A model generated the notes under the pieces. It was not told the DNA's origin, did no database searches, and saw nothing but the letters and a program-made list of their open reading frames with translations. A program made the position numbers and the translations under genes. From contig JAGCZA010000005.1 of the NCBI GenBank assembly GCA_017960525.1, positions 29,051 to 93,050 of the forward strand: a stretch of DNA of 64,000 nt. Direction: 5' to 3'. Shown here piece after piece: positions 25,371 to 32,539 of the stretch. Every line of letters begins with the position of its first letter. The stretch's first letter is position 1. This DNA comes from Prevotella sp. (GTDB lineage: Bacteria > Bacteroidota > Bacteroidia > Bacteroidales > Bacteroidaceae).

Positions 25371-25408
25371 AATGAGGTATCGGAAAGAAAACGTTAAAAC
25401 GTTAAACT

Positions 25409-25475
25409 TTTGTTTAATGGGAGAGAAAAGCACAGAAATATTTGCACATTAAACAAATGTTTATTACTTTTACGC
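25409..25475 (+). promoter_or_regulatory. Promoter and inverted repeat upstream of the DUF5053 gene
   Basis: TTTG at 25441-25444 (-33) and TACTTTTA near 25465-25472 (-7, last base A instead of G) are about 20 bp apart. A perfect 10-bp inverted repeat, TTTGTTTAAT at 25409-25418 and ATTAAACAAA at 25448-25457, brackets the -33 box and could be an operator. Confidence 0.45.
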
Positions 25476-25511
25476 CGTTAAAATTGATTATCCACTAGTT
25501 GAACTAAGAAG

Positions 25512-25904
25512 ATGACGAATAAAAGACCTACAAGCAACATCAAGAACCCGAAGACAAGAGCCTATTTGGAGGCAGTAGTTGATGGGAAACCGACAGCCGA
25601 CAAACTGACTGCTGACGAATACGAAGAGGGCGTGAACCAGTTCATTGACGGGCTGGATATGGCTGTAGCACAAGCAGATGAGATGATAGCCCGCGCCAAA
25701 TTGTGCGGAGTGCCCGATGCCATATCATTCAGTTACATTGCCAAGAAGTATTTTGGCAAGTCGCGTGGATGGCTTATGCAGAAGGTGAACGGCAATATGG
25801 TGAACGGCAAGCGGGCCACTTTCACCGAAGACGAGCGCAAACAGTTTCGCGCCGCCCTCCAGGACATCAGCGAACAACTCTCAAATGCTGCGCTCGCGTT
25901 TTAA
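25512..25904 (+). CDS. DUF5053 family protein
   Basis: A 130-residue basic protein. The C-terminal half, ISFSYIAKKYFGKSRGWLMQKVNGNMVNGK followed by FTEDERKQFRAALQDI in separate segments, matches my memory of DUF5053 proteins of Bacteroides and Prevotella. It looks like a helix-turn-helix (SYIAKKYFGKSRGWLMQKVNG), so DNA binding is plausible but unproven. N-terminal 60 residues are low in pattern. It stands alone with its own promoter and ends before a strong bidirectional terminator. Confidence 0.7.
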   Translation: MTNKRPTSNIKNPKTRAYLEAVVDGKPTADKLTADEYEEGVNQFIDGLDMAVAQADEMIARAKLCGVPDAISFSYIAKKYFGKSRGWLMQKVNGNMVNGKRATFTEDERKQFRAALQDISEQLSNAALAF

Positions 25905-25965
25905 CCTACAGGCAAACGCAACTCCTGACAACAACAGAAAACCTGTCAGACATAGCATAAAAACA

Positions 25966-26020
25966 ATTCACGCGATGTACATCTTTCGTATGCACATCGC
26001 GTGAATCGGTTTTTACTTTT
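25966..26020. terminator. Bidirectional intrinsic terminator
   Basis: ATTCACGCGATGT at 25966-25978 pairs perfectly with ACATCGCGTGAAT at 25994-26006 and the stem continues inward after one mismatch. A T-rich run follows on the plus strand (26010-26021) and another on the minus strand (25958-25963). It separates the converging DUF5053 and HIT genes. Confidence 0.85.
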
Positions 26021-26023
26021 TGT

Positions 26024-26422
26024 TTAGGCGTTTATGAAAGCCTCGTAGATTTTGGCGGCGGTCTGCTGCATCTCCTCGGCGGGGAGTTGGAGTTTCTCGC
26101 GGCGGAAGTCGACGTCGGCCTCGGTGTTCATCGGGATGAGGTGGATGTGGGCGTGGGGCACCTCCAGGCCAAGGACGACCTGGGCCACCTTCTTGCAGGG
26201 GAAGGCCTTCCTGATGGCTACGGCCACCTGCTTGGCAAAGGTCTGGAACTCGGCAATCTCGTCGTCGCCCATATCGAAGATGTAGTCAACCTCGCGGCGG
26301 GGAATCACCAACGTGTGGCCCTTGACCACCGGGTTGATGTCGAGGAAAGCATAGAACTTGTCGTTCTCTGCGCACTTGTAACTGGGAATCTGCCCAGCGG
26401 CAATCTTACTGAAAATATCCAT
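26024..26422 (-). CDS. HIT-family (histidine triad) nucleotide-binding hydrolase
   Basis: A 132-residue protein with the histidine triad H90-x-H92-x-H94 in VPHAHIHLIP and the N-terminal DIFSKIAAGQIPSY typical of Hint-like members. It probably hydrolyses adenosine phosphoramidates or related nucleotides. It is 18 bp downstream of greA on the same strand and likely co-transcribed; this greA-HIT pairing is common in Bacteroidetes. Confidence 0.9.
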   Translation of the reverse strand: MDIFSKIAAGQIPSYKCAENDKFYAFLDINPVVKGHTLVIPRREVDYIFDMGDDEIAEFQTFAKQVAVAIRKAFPCKKVAQVVLGLEVPHAHIHLIPMNTEADVDFRREKLQLPAEEMQQTAAKIYEAFINA

Positions 26423-26440
26423 AGTCCTTCCTTTTTTCGA

Positions 26441-26908
26441 TTATCCCACGGTAATGTTCTCAATGCGCAACTTGATGGTGCCGCGTGGAATCTTCACTTC
26501 CACCTCGTCGCCCACCTTGTGGTTGAGCAGTCCCTGCGCAATGGGGGTCTGGATGCTGATTTTCCCTTGGCGCAAGTCGGCCTCGCTCTCGCTGACAATG
26601 GTATAGGTCATACGGGCCTTGTTGGCCATATTGGTCATCTCGACCTTCGAGAGAATCTGCACCGAGTCGCTGCTCAGACGCGACGTGTCCACTATCTTTG
26701 CCTCACTGATAGACTGCTTCAGCAGATTAATCTTCGACTCCAGATGGGCCTGGGCCTCCTTGGCAGCCTCATACTCCGAGTTCTCACTCAGGTCGCCCTT
26801 GTCGCGTGCTTCCGCGATGGCGGCCGATGCCTTTGGGCGCTCGATGCCCTCCAGGCGTTTTAGTTCGGCTATGAGATTGTCATAGCCCTCTTGTGACATA
26901 TAAGCCAT
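26441..26908 (-). CDS. greA: Transcription elongation factor GreA
   Basis: A 155-residue protein with the N-terminal coiled coil (MSQEGYDNLIAELKRLE to about 75, tip ENSEYEAAKEAQ) and the C-terminal FKBP-like domain (about 80-155, SPIAQ-like segment ISIQTPIAQGLL). It rescues backtracked RNA polymerase by stimulating transcript cleavage. The acidic tip residues DLSENSEYE are present. Its leader contains an intrinsic terminator between promoter and start codon. Confidence 0.95.
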   Translation of the reverse strand: MAYMSQEGYDNLIAELKRLEGIERPKASAAIAEARDKGDLSENSEYEAAKEAQAHLESKINLLKQSISEAKIVDTSRLSSDSVQILSKVEMTNMANKARMTYTIVSESEADLRQGKISIQTPIAQGLLNHKVGDEVEVKIPRGTIKLRIENITVG

Positions 26909-26973
26909 TTCTACTTGTTTTTTGTTAGTTTAATATTAATATGGTATGAGAACAGGGGAGGCTTTTTTTGAGT

Positions 26974-27020
26974 CGTCAAAAAATAAAGAATCCCGACCAT
27001 TCTCTGTTTTGTCGGAATCC
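26974..27020 (-). terminator. Intrinsic terminator in the greA leader (possible attenuator or small RNA end)
   Basis: On the minus strand, arm GGATTCCGAC (27011-27020) pairs with GTCGGGATTC (26988-26997) over 10 bp with two wobbles and a 13-nt loop, and TTTATTTTTTG follows directly (26975-26987). It lies downstream of the minus-strand promoter at 27060-27091 and upstream of the greA ATG, so part of the transcripts should end here. Confidence 0.7.
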
Positions 27021-27059
27021 TCGTTACCTCTTATGTGTTCTTCTACCTATTTTCGGGTG

Positions 27060-27091
27060 CAAAGGTAAGGATTTTTCCTGATACCACCAAA
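27060..27091 (-). promoter_or_regulatory. Promoter of greA
   Basis: Minus-strand TACCTTTG at 27060-27067 and TTTGG at 27087-27091 are 19 bp apart. The start point should be near 27053, about 145 nt before the greA ATG. It is back to back with the recF promoter. Confidence 0.7.
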
Positions 27092-27105
27092 TTTTTTTGC
27101 TAAAA

Positions 27106-27137
27106 TTTGGCTGTCTGCCCAAAATGCGCTACCTTTG
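27106..27137 (+). promoter_or_regulatory. Promoter of recF
   Basis: TTTGG at 27106-27110 and TACCTTTG at 27130-27137 are 19 bp apart, an exact match to the Bacteroidetes consensus. The ATG is at 27168. Confidence 0.7.
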
Positions 27138-27167
27138 CAATTCCATTATCCACTTGTTTCAACGAAG

Positions 27168-28310
27168 ATGATACTTCAACAACTGTCCGTCGTCAACTAC
27201 AAGAACATCGGTGAAGCCACCCTCCAGTTGTCGCCCAAAATCAATTGCTTCATCGGCCACAACGGAGCTGGCAAGACCAATGTGCTGGACGCCATCTTCT
27301 TCCTTTCCTTCTGCCATTCCGCCCAGACCACGCAGGATTCGCTGGTGATCCGACACGGCGAGGATTTCTTTGTGCTGGAGGGGGATTATCTCTCGAAAGG
27401 GGAGTCAGAGCCACTCAACGTCTTTTGTGGTATGAAGCGCGGCACAAAGAAGCACTTCAAGCGGAACAAGAAAGAATACAAACGCCTGTCGGAGCACATC
27501 GGACTGATACCCATCGTGTTCGTCTCGCCAGGCGACACGCTCCTCATCGAGGGGGGAAGCGAGGAGCGCCGACGGATGATGGACCAAGCAGTGGCCCAAC
27601 TCGACAAATCGTACATCGAAGCCCTGAACCGCTACAACAAGGCTTTGCAGCAGCGCAATGCTATGCTCCGCCAGGAAGACCAAGAGCCAGACCCCGATGT
27701 GCTGGCCCTCTGGGAGGAGCAAATGGCCCGTGAGGGTGAGCACATTTTCCGCCGTCGGACGGCCTTTGTCGAAATGCTCGCCCCACTCTTCCAGCAACTT
27801 TACGACACCATTGCCGACGGCCACGAGCAGGTGACACTCTGCTATACGTCGCACTGCCAGCGGGGGCCATTGCTGGAGGTCATCCAAGGCGGCAGGGCAA
27901 AAGACCGCGCCGTGGGCTATTCGCTCCACGGCATCCACCGCGACGACCTGGAAATTATGCTCGACGGCCACCCTATGCGCCGCGAAGGCAGCCAAGGCCA
28001 GCAGAAGAGTTTCGTCATCGCCCTGAAACTGGCCCTCTTCGAGTTCCTCCGAAGCCACGAACTGAAAGTGGACGGTATGTTCGGCCAGCGCCAGTCAGAA
28101 GCAGTCACTCCCCTGCTGCTGCTCGACGACATCTTCGACAAACTCGACGCCAACCGCGTGGAGCAAATCATCCGTCTCGTGGCTGGCGACCGCTTCGGCC
28201 AGATTTTCATCACCGACACCAACCGCGACCATATTGACCAAATCCTGTCGCACGGGCACTTCGACTACAAACTCTTCCACGTAGAGGACGGCCAAATCAC
28301 CGAAAACTGA
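27168..28310 (+). CDS. recF: DNA replication and repair protein RecF
   Basis: A 380-residue SMC-like ATPase. The start is the ATG at 27168; an in-frame TTG at 27135 lies inside the -7 box and is excluded. It has Walker A GHNGAGKTN (30-38, Lys36), the signature REGSQGQQKSF and Walker B TPLLLLDDIFDKLD. RecF loads RecA at gapped DNA together with RecO and RecR. It is followed 1 bp later by the DUF721 gene, a common Bacteroidetes arrangement. Confidence 0.95.
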   Translation: MILQQLSVVNYKNIGEATLQLSPKINCFIGHNGAGKTNVLDAIFFLSFCHSAQTTQDSLVIRHGEDFFVLEGDYLSKGESEPLNVFCGMKRGTKKHFKRNKKEYKRLSEHIGLIPIVFVSPGDTLLIEGGSEERRRMMDQAVAQLDKSYIEALNRYNKALQQRNAMLRQEDQEPDPDVLALWEEQMAREGEHIFRRRTAFVEMLAPLFQQLYDTIADGHEQVTLCYTSHCQRGPLLEVIQGGRAKDRAVGYSLHGIHRDDLEIMLDGHPMRREGSQGQQKSFVIALKLALFEFLRSHELKVDGMFGQRQSEAVTPLLLLDDIFDKLDANRVEQIIRLVAGDRFGQIFITDTNRDHIDQILSHGHFDYKLFHVEDGQITEN

Positions 28311-28311
28311 T

Positions 28312-28602
28312 ATGTTTAAGCGTAACGTAAAACCTATTGGGGAACTCATCCTGCGGAACCTGCACGTGCAAGGTCTGGAGACGCCGCTGCTGCAAAAGCG
28401 GCTCATCGAGTCGTGGCCGGCGGTGGCCGGCGAAGCCATTGCCCGTTACACCACCCAGGTGCGCATCTACAACCAGACGCTCTATGTGTCGCTGACCGTG
28501 CCGGCCCTGCGCGCCGAGTTGTCTATGCGCCGCCAGGAGTTCGTGGCACGCCTAAACCAATATGTCGGCAACCAAGTGATTGCCGACATACGTTTCTGCT
28601 AA
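28312..28602 (+). CDS. DUF721/DciA-like protein
   Basis: A 96-residue basic protein. It has the DUF721 core: KPIGELILRNL, then RLIESWPAVAGEAIARYTT and the C-terminal LRAELSMRRQEFVARLNQ. In several bacteria the related DciA protein helps load the replicative helicase DnaB. It starts 1 bp after recF and is co-transcribed with it. Confident as family, less so for function in this organism. Confidence 0.88.
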   Translation: MFKRNVKPIGELILRNLHVQGLETPLLQKRLIESWPAVAGEAIARYTTQVRIYNQTLYVSLTVPALRAELSMRRQEFVARLNQYVGNQVIADIRFC

Positions 28603-28615
28603 ACAAAAAGATTGT

Positions 28616-29491
28616 CTAATAGGTGAGCACCTCCACGCCGTGTTCGGTCATCAGGAGCGTGTGCTCCCATTGCGCGCTGGGCAGTTCGTCCTCGGTGATG
28701 ACCTCCCACTGATAGGGGTCGTCCTCGTCGATAAACACTTTCCAAGTACCCATATTGATCATCGGCTCGATGGTGAACACCATACCTGGCACAAGCAGCA
28801 TACCCGTACCACGGTGGGCGTCGTGGTCCACATCTGGCTCCTCGTGGAACTTCAGTCCCACGCCGTGACCGGCCAAGTCCTTCACAATGCCATAGCCATA
28901 TTTCTTGCAATGCTTCTTGATGGCGTGGCCAATGTCGCCCACGAAGCCCCAGGGCTTGGCGGCCTCCATACCAATCTCCAGACACTCCTTGGCCACACGC
29001 ACCAACTGCTCTTTCTCAGGCGTGGTCTTGCCGATGATGAACATACGCGAGGCATCGGCATAGTAGCCGTCGAGGATAGTGGTGAAGTCGACATTGATGA
29101 TGTCGCCCTCGCGCAGCACGTCCTCTTCCTTGGGGATGCCGTGGGCCACCACCTCGTTGATGCTCGTGCAAACGCTGGCGGGGAAAGGCATAGTGTCCTC
29201 GTCGCCGCCATATCCCAGACAGGCGGGAATGGCATTGTGCTCCTCGCAGTAGCGGCGGCAAATCTGGTCTATCTCCAGCGTGTTCATACCCTCGTGGATG
29301 GCTGCCGCCACCGCGTCGAGCACACCCGTATTGATGACGCCTGCGCGGCGTATGCCCTCTATCTGTTCAGGAGTCTTTATCAGGTCTCGTGTCGGGACGA
29401 GTTTGCCCTTGTTCTCCCAGTACATTACTTGTTTGTCCAGTTCTGTAGGCGACTGCCCTGGCAGGCAGTGCCATCTGCGTTTATTTGCCAT
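28616..29491 (-). CDS. map: Methionine aminopeptidase, type I
   Basis: A 291-residue protein. Metal ligands are seen in NVDFTTILDGYYADASR (two Asp), the HGVGLKFHEEP His, FTIEPM (Glu) and QWEHTLLM (Glu). It removes the initiator methionine from nascent proteins. An N-terminal extension of about 40 residues (MANKRRWHCLPGQ to PTRDLIKTPEQ) precedes the catalytic domain; it is longer than in E. coli Map. It converges on the recF-DUF721 operon, with 13 bp between stops. Confidence 0.94.
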   Translation of the reverse strand: MANKRRWHCLPGQSPTELDKQVMYWENKGKLVPTRDLIKTPEQIEGIRRAGVINTGVLDAVAAAIHEGMNTLEIDQICRRYCEEHNAIPACLGYGGDEDTMPFPASVCTSINEVVAHGIPKEEDVLREGDIINVDFTTILDGYYADASRMFIIGKTTPEKEQLVRVAKECLEIGMEAAKPWGFVGDIGHAIKKHCKKYGYGIVKDLAGHGVGLKFHEEPDVDHDAHRGTGMLLVPGMVFTIEPMINMGTWKVFIDEDDPYQWEVITEDELPSAQWEHTLLMTEHGVEVLTY

Positions 29492-29506
29492 ATTTATTAA
29501 ATAAAT

Positions 29507-30445
29507 TTAGTCAGGGATGAGGAAATTCACCACCTCTGGTTCAATCTTGATGGTATATTCGCCCACGGGGTGGTCGGCCAGCCGGCCGTCTATGCCGACG
29601 AGGGCCTTGCTGCTCTCGCACTTCATTTCGCGAATGCGATAGGGATGCACGCTACGGTGGTTTAGGAACCGGCCCGTGACGAGCAGCCAAAGGCCCTCGA
29701 CCAGTTGCTTCACCTTGGGATTGTAGACTACCGACACGTCGAGTAGGCCGCTGTAGGGCACGGCGCTTGGTGTCTGCCCGTAGCCGCGTGCATTGCCGAT
29801 GCAGACGGTCATAATGCGGCGCTCCACCGTCTCGTAGTTCATTTGCAGGCGCATCTTATAGTCGTGGCGGTGGAACACCATCAGCACCAGCGACGAGAGG
29901 AAAGCCAAATGTCGCGAGCCCAACAGGTGGCGGGCCTGCCGACGCAAGTTCATAATATCGGCAGTAAGGCCGATATTGACGCAGTTGAGGAAGTAGCGGC
30001 TGGCCGAAGCGCCCTGCTTGTCGACATAATGCAGACAGCCCAGGTCTATTTTCCTCACACGGCGACGGGCCAGCCAGCCGATGGTCTCGGCATCGTCGTC
30101 CTCGCTGAAGCCCCAGAAGCGGGCGAAGTCGTTCATCACGCCATTGGGAATAACCCCCAAGGCCACCTCGTCGCGCACCTGTTTCTCCTCGCGCATCAGG
30201 CAGTTCACAGCATCGTTGAGGGCCGAGTCGCCACCCACGATGATGATGGTCTTGTAGCCGTTGCGTATGAGCATAGTGACGAGGCGCTCCACGCTTTCCG
30301 TCGACTCGCTCTGCACCATATCGTAGTGGATGCCGCGCTGTTCAAGTTCGTGCTGCAGCCGCTCCCAGTGCCGCCGTTTGCGGTGGAAGCCTTTCTTGGG
30401 GCAGTAGAGAATGCCCCAGCGTGAAGTGTCTTGCTTATTGTCCAT
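29507..30445 (-). CDS. Diacylglycerol/lipid kinase family protein
   Basis: A 312-residue protein of the DAGK catalytic-domain (YegS/DgkB-like) family. The nucleotide-binding loop reads VGGDSALNDAVN and the second motif GVIPNGVMNDFARFWGF. The usual GGDGT glycine-rich loop is replaced by GGDSA, which I believe also occurs in other Bacteroidetes members. The C-terminal part has the beta-sandwich GIDGRLADHPVGEYTI. It probably phosphorylates diacylglycerol or a similar lipid. Its start overlaps the end of miaA by 11 bp. Confidence 0.82.
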   Translation of the reverse strand: MDNKQDTSRWGILYCPKKGFHRKRRHWERLQHELEQRGIHYDMVQSESTESVERLVTMLIRNGYKTIIIVGGDSALNDAVNCLMREEKQVRDEVALGVIPNGVMNDFARFWGFSEDDDAETIGWLARRRVRKIDLGCLHYVDKQGASASRYFLNCVNIGLTADIMNLRRQARHLLGSRHLAFLSSLVLMVFHRHDYKMRLQMNYETVERRIMTVCIGNARGYGQTPSAVPYSGLLDVSVVYNPKVKQLVEGLWLLVTGRFLNHRSVHPYRIREMKCESSKALVGIDGRLADHPVGEYTIKIEPEVVNFLIPD

Positions 30446-31355
30446 AGTCAGTCAGTTGCAGTATAGCATCCACCTTCGCCTCCAAGGGCAGGGTGACGTC
30501 AATCCAATGGATAGTGAACCCGCGCCGCTCCATGCCTCGGAACCAAGTCATCTGGCGCTTGGCAAACTGGTGGATGGCAATCTCCAGTTGGCGGAACATT
30601 TCATCGTAGTTGAGACGCCCCGTCACATATTCGGTGACGTACTTGTACTCCAGTCCGTAGTAGATGAGGTCTTCGGCGGCAATGCCCTCGGCCAGCAAGG
30701 CCCTCACCTCGTCTGCCATTCCGCCCTCCAGCCTGTCCCTGAGCCGCTGGCTGATGCGCTCACGGCGCAGTTCGCGGTCGATGTTCACGCCAATGATGAC
30801 GGCATCGAGCGGTTCCTGTCGCGGCTTTTCGGCTGTCTCTGCCAGAGCGGCTGTCTCTATCTCTATGGCACGGATGGCGCGGCGGGCGGTGTCTACGTCG
30901 GTGGTGTTGTGCATCACGGAGCCGTTGCGGGCCTTCAGTTCCCGCAGGATGGCCGTCAGTTCTTCGAGCGACTTGCCCTCCAACTCCTGCCTGAGTTGCG
31001 GGTTCTGCGGCACCGGCGAAAGCCCATAGCCCTTGAGCACAGCCTCGATGTAAAGCCCGGTACCCCCGCAGAGGACAGGCCTGCGCCCGCGCCGGCAGAT
31101 GTCCTGGTAGGCGCGGTGGAAGTCCTGCTCATACTGGAAGAGATTGTACTTCGTGCCCGGCTCGCAGATGTCTATCAGATGGTACGGCACGCCGCCGTAG
31201 TCGGCCAAGTCCTTTCCCGTGCCAATGTCCATACGGCGGTACACCTGACGGGAGTCGGCAGAGATTATCTCGCCGCCTATCCTGCGGGCCAGTGTTGCAG
31301 CCAACTGGGTCTTCCCGCTGGCCGTCGGGCCAAGTATGGTAATGAGTTTGTCCAT
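30435..31355 (-). CDS. miaA: tRNA dimethylallyltransferase
   Basis: A 306-residue protein starting at the ATG at 31355 (an adjacent TTG lies one codon upstream). It has Walker A GPTASGKTQL near residue 9 and the substrate-binding stretch ISADSRQVYRRMDIGTGK. It adds dimethylallyl to A37 of tRNAs that read UNN codons. Some local motifs differ from the commonest MiaA form (VPYHLIDICEPGTKYNL instead of the usual HHLID), so it could be the second Bacteroidetes MiaA paralogue. It starts 3 bp after the pectinesterase stop. Confidence 0.9.
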   Translation of the reverse strand: MDKLITILGPTASGKTQLAATLARRIGGEIISADSRQVYRRMDIGTGKDLADYGGVPYHLIDICEPGTKYNLFQYEQDFHRAYQDICRRGRRPVLCGGTGLYIEAVLKGYGLSPVPQNPQLRQELEGKSLEELTAILRELKARNGSVMHNTTDVDTARRAIRAIEIETAALAETAEKPRQEPLDAVIIGVNIDRELRRERISQRLRDRLEGGMADEVRALLAEGIAAEDLIYYGLEYKYVTEYVTGRLNYDEMFRQLEIAIHQFAKRQMTWFRGMERRGFTIHWIDVTLPLEAKVDAILQLTDYGQ

Positions 31356-31358
31356 CAA

Positions 31359-32414
31359 CTATCTCCACAGCTTCTGGCACTGCTTCTCCAGCTGTCTGAC
31401 ACTCTTGTCGGGCCGCCAACTGGGGAACACGGCCTTGGGACTGTAGGTGCTGGCCTCCTGCGGCGTCATGACAGTCTCCACACGGAAAGTGTCTTCCTTA
31501 CAGAAGAATGTAACGATGTTCGATTTGGGGGTGATGTTGCGCCCATCGGCGTCGGTGGTGCCAAATTCCTTGAAATAGTTATCGGCTGTGCGCATGCCTT
31601 CAGGGTCAAAGCGCGGCTCACGCAGCAGTTCAGGCTGCATCAGCCTTGTATTGAGCCAAACGCAACGCGGTTTGACGTTCCAACCGCGTGCATATTGGAA
31701 TACCGAGACATTGCTACGGATGGTGCAGCCGTCGAAGACATATCCCCAGTGTGTCTGCGATGTGCGCGGCGCGACTATAACACATCGTCCGCTGCCGTCG
31801 AGCGAGCGTTTCTCTGTCTCTATGACACAATTGCGGAAATAGACATCGCCAGCCCCACAGATGAAGTCCACGGTGCCGTGTATCTCGCAATCCTCAAGAT
31901 AGTGCTCTGCGTCCTCGTTGTAGGCATAGTAGGTGTCCTGATAAGAGAGCATCCTGACTCGCAGACAAATGGTGTTCTGCCCCTTGTCCTGCAGGCAGAC
32001 AGCCCTGCCTGCGGCTCCAGCACTGTAATAGTCAAGGTCATTCCTCAGCGTGAGGTCTTGCAGATAGGTGCCCGTGCCCCTGACGAGAATGGTGGCCGTC
32101 TTGCTGATGCCTTCCTGCTCCACAAGCGGCGCATTGCGTATGACGGTCTGCTCCATTCCCTGCCCCACCAGACTGATGTTGTGCCCAGTAATAGCCGTCA
32201 GCGTGCGCTCGCCCAGGTCATAATAGCCAGCCGGAACAAGGATAAAGAGGCGGTCGGCAGTGCCTGCGTCAGCGTTCTGCTGATTGGCCTGGCTGATGGC
32301 ATCGAGCAGACTCTGCGCATCGCCGGCTTTCACGCGGATGCAACTGGTTTTCGCCTGCGCCGCCAAAGCCAGCAACAGGAGTAACAAGCAGGAAAAGAGT
32401 CGACTGTTTTTCAT
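31359..32414 (-). CDS. Pectinesterase-like secreted enzyme (CE8)
   Basis: A 351-residue protein. The ATG at 32414 starts a Sec signal peptide (residues 1-21, cleaved after AQA). The parallel beta-helix shows the CE8 residues: Asp160 in SYQDTYYAY, Asp183 in HGTVDFICGAG and Arg243 in YARGWN (in place of the common GRPW). It would remove methyl esters from pectin in the periplasm or outside the cell. Its promoter is 9 bp upstream, so the leader is only a few nucleotides. miaA follows at 3 bp. Confidence 0.85.
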   Translation of the reverse strand: MKNSRLFSCLLLLLLALAAQAKTSCIRVKAGDAQSLLDAISQANQQNADAGTADRLFILVPAGYYDLGERTLTAITGHNISLVGQGMEQTVIRNAPLVEQEGISKTATILVRGTGTYLQDLTLRNDLDYYSAGAAGRAVCLQDKGQNTICLRVRMLSYQDTYYAYNEDAEHYLEDCEIHGTVDFICGAGDVYFRNCVIETEKRSLDGSGRCVIVAPRTSQTHWGYVFDGCTIRSNVSVFQYARGWNVKPRCVWLNTRLMQPELLREPRFDPEGMRTADNYFKEFGTTDADGRNITPKSNIVTFFCKEDTFRVETVMTPQEASTYSPKAVFPSWRPDKSVRQLEKQCQKLWR

Positions 32415-32422
32415 ATCGTCGG

Positions 32423-32453
32423 CAAAATTACGCATTTCCCGCAATATAGACAA
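32423..32453 (-). promoter_or_regulatory. Promoter of the pectinesterase gene
   Basis: Minus-strand TAATTTTG at 32423-32430 and TTG at 32451-32453, 20 bp apart. Predicted start point about 5 nt before the ATG at 32414. Confidence 0.6.
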
Positions 32454-32463
32454 GTTTTTCGCC

Positions 32464-32510
32464 GAAAAAAATTTGGACGAACCTAACTCTGAGTTTGATT
32501 CATCCAAATT
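32464..32510 (-). terminator. Terminator of the GH3 gene, a member of the hairpin repeat family (locus C)
   Basis: Arms at 32470-32483 (AATTTGGACGAACC) and 32497-32510 (GATTCATCCAAATT) pair at 12 of 14 positions around a 13-nt loop. On the minus strand a run of T (32464-32469 and beyond the arm) follows, making a plausible intrinsic terminator 30 bp after the GH3 stop. The arm is the same GGTTCGTCCAAA unit as in the 22-bp arrays. Confidence 0.65.
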
Positions 32511-32539
32511 ATTCACAAGGATTCTGGCTCTTCCTTTTC

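Larger units (their letters stand above)
25187..25511. other. Intergenic region between HU and DUF5053 genes
   Basis: This 325-bp gap contains the HU promoter (25224-25254), the tandem array (25272-25370), an ACGTTAAA direct repeat (25391-25406) and a promoter for the DUF5053 gene (25441-25475) flanked by an inverted repeat. No other coding sequence or RNA gene was seen. Confidence 0.6.

Noticed and set aside
29507-30445. The GGDSA loop of the lipid kinase as an inactivating mutation
   Set aside because: As far as I recall, other Bacteroidetes members show similar variants at this loop and the remaining motifs are intact.
30411-32384. A 657-codon plus-strand open frame over miaA and the pectinesterase gene
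   Set aside because: It runs across two well-identified genes on the other strand and a gene boundary, with no motif or promoter of its own.
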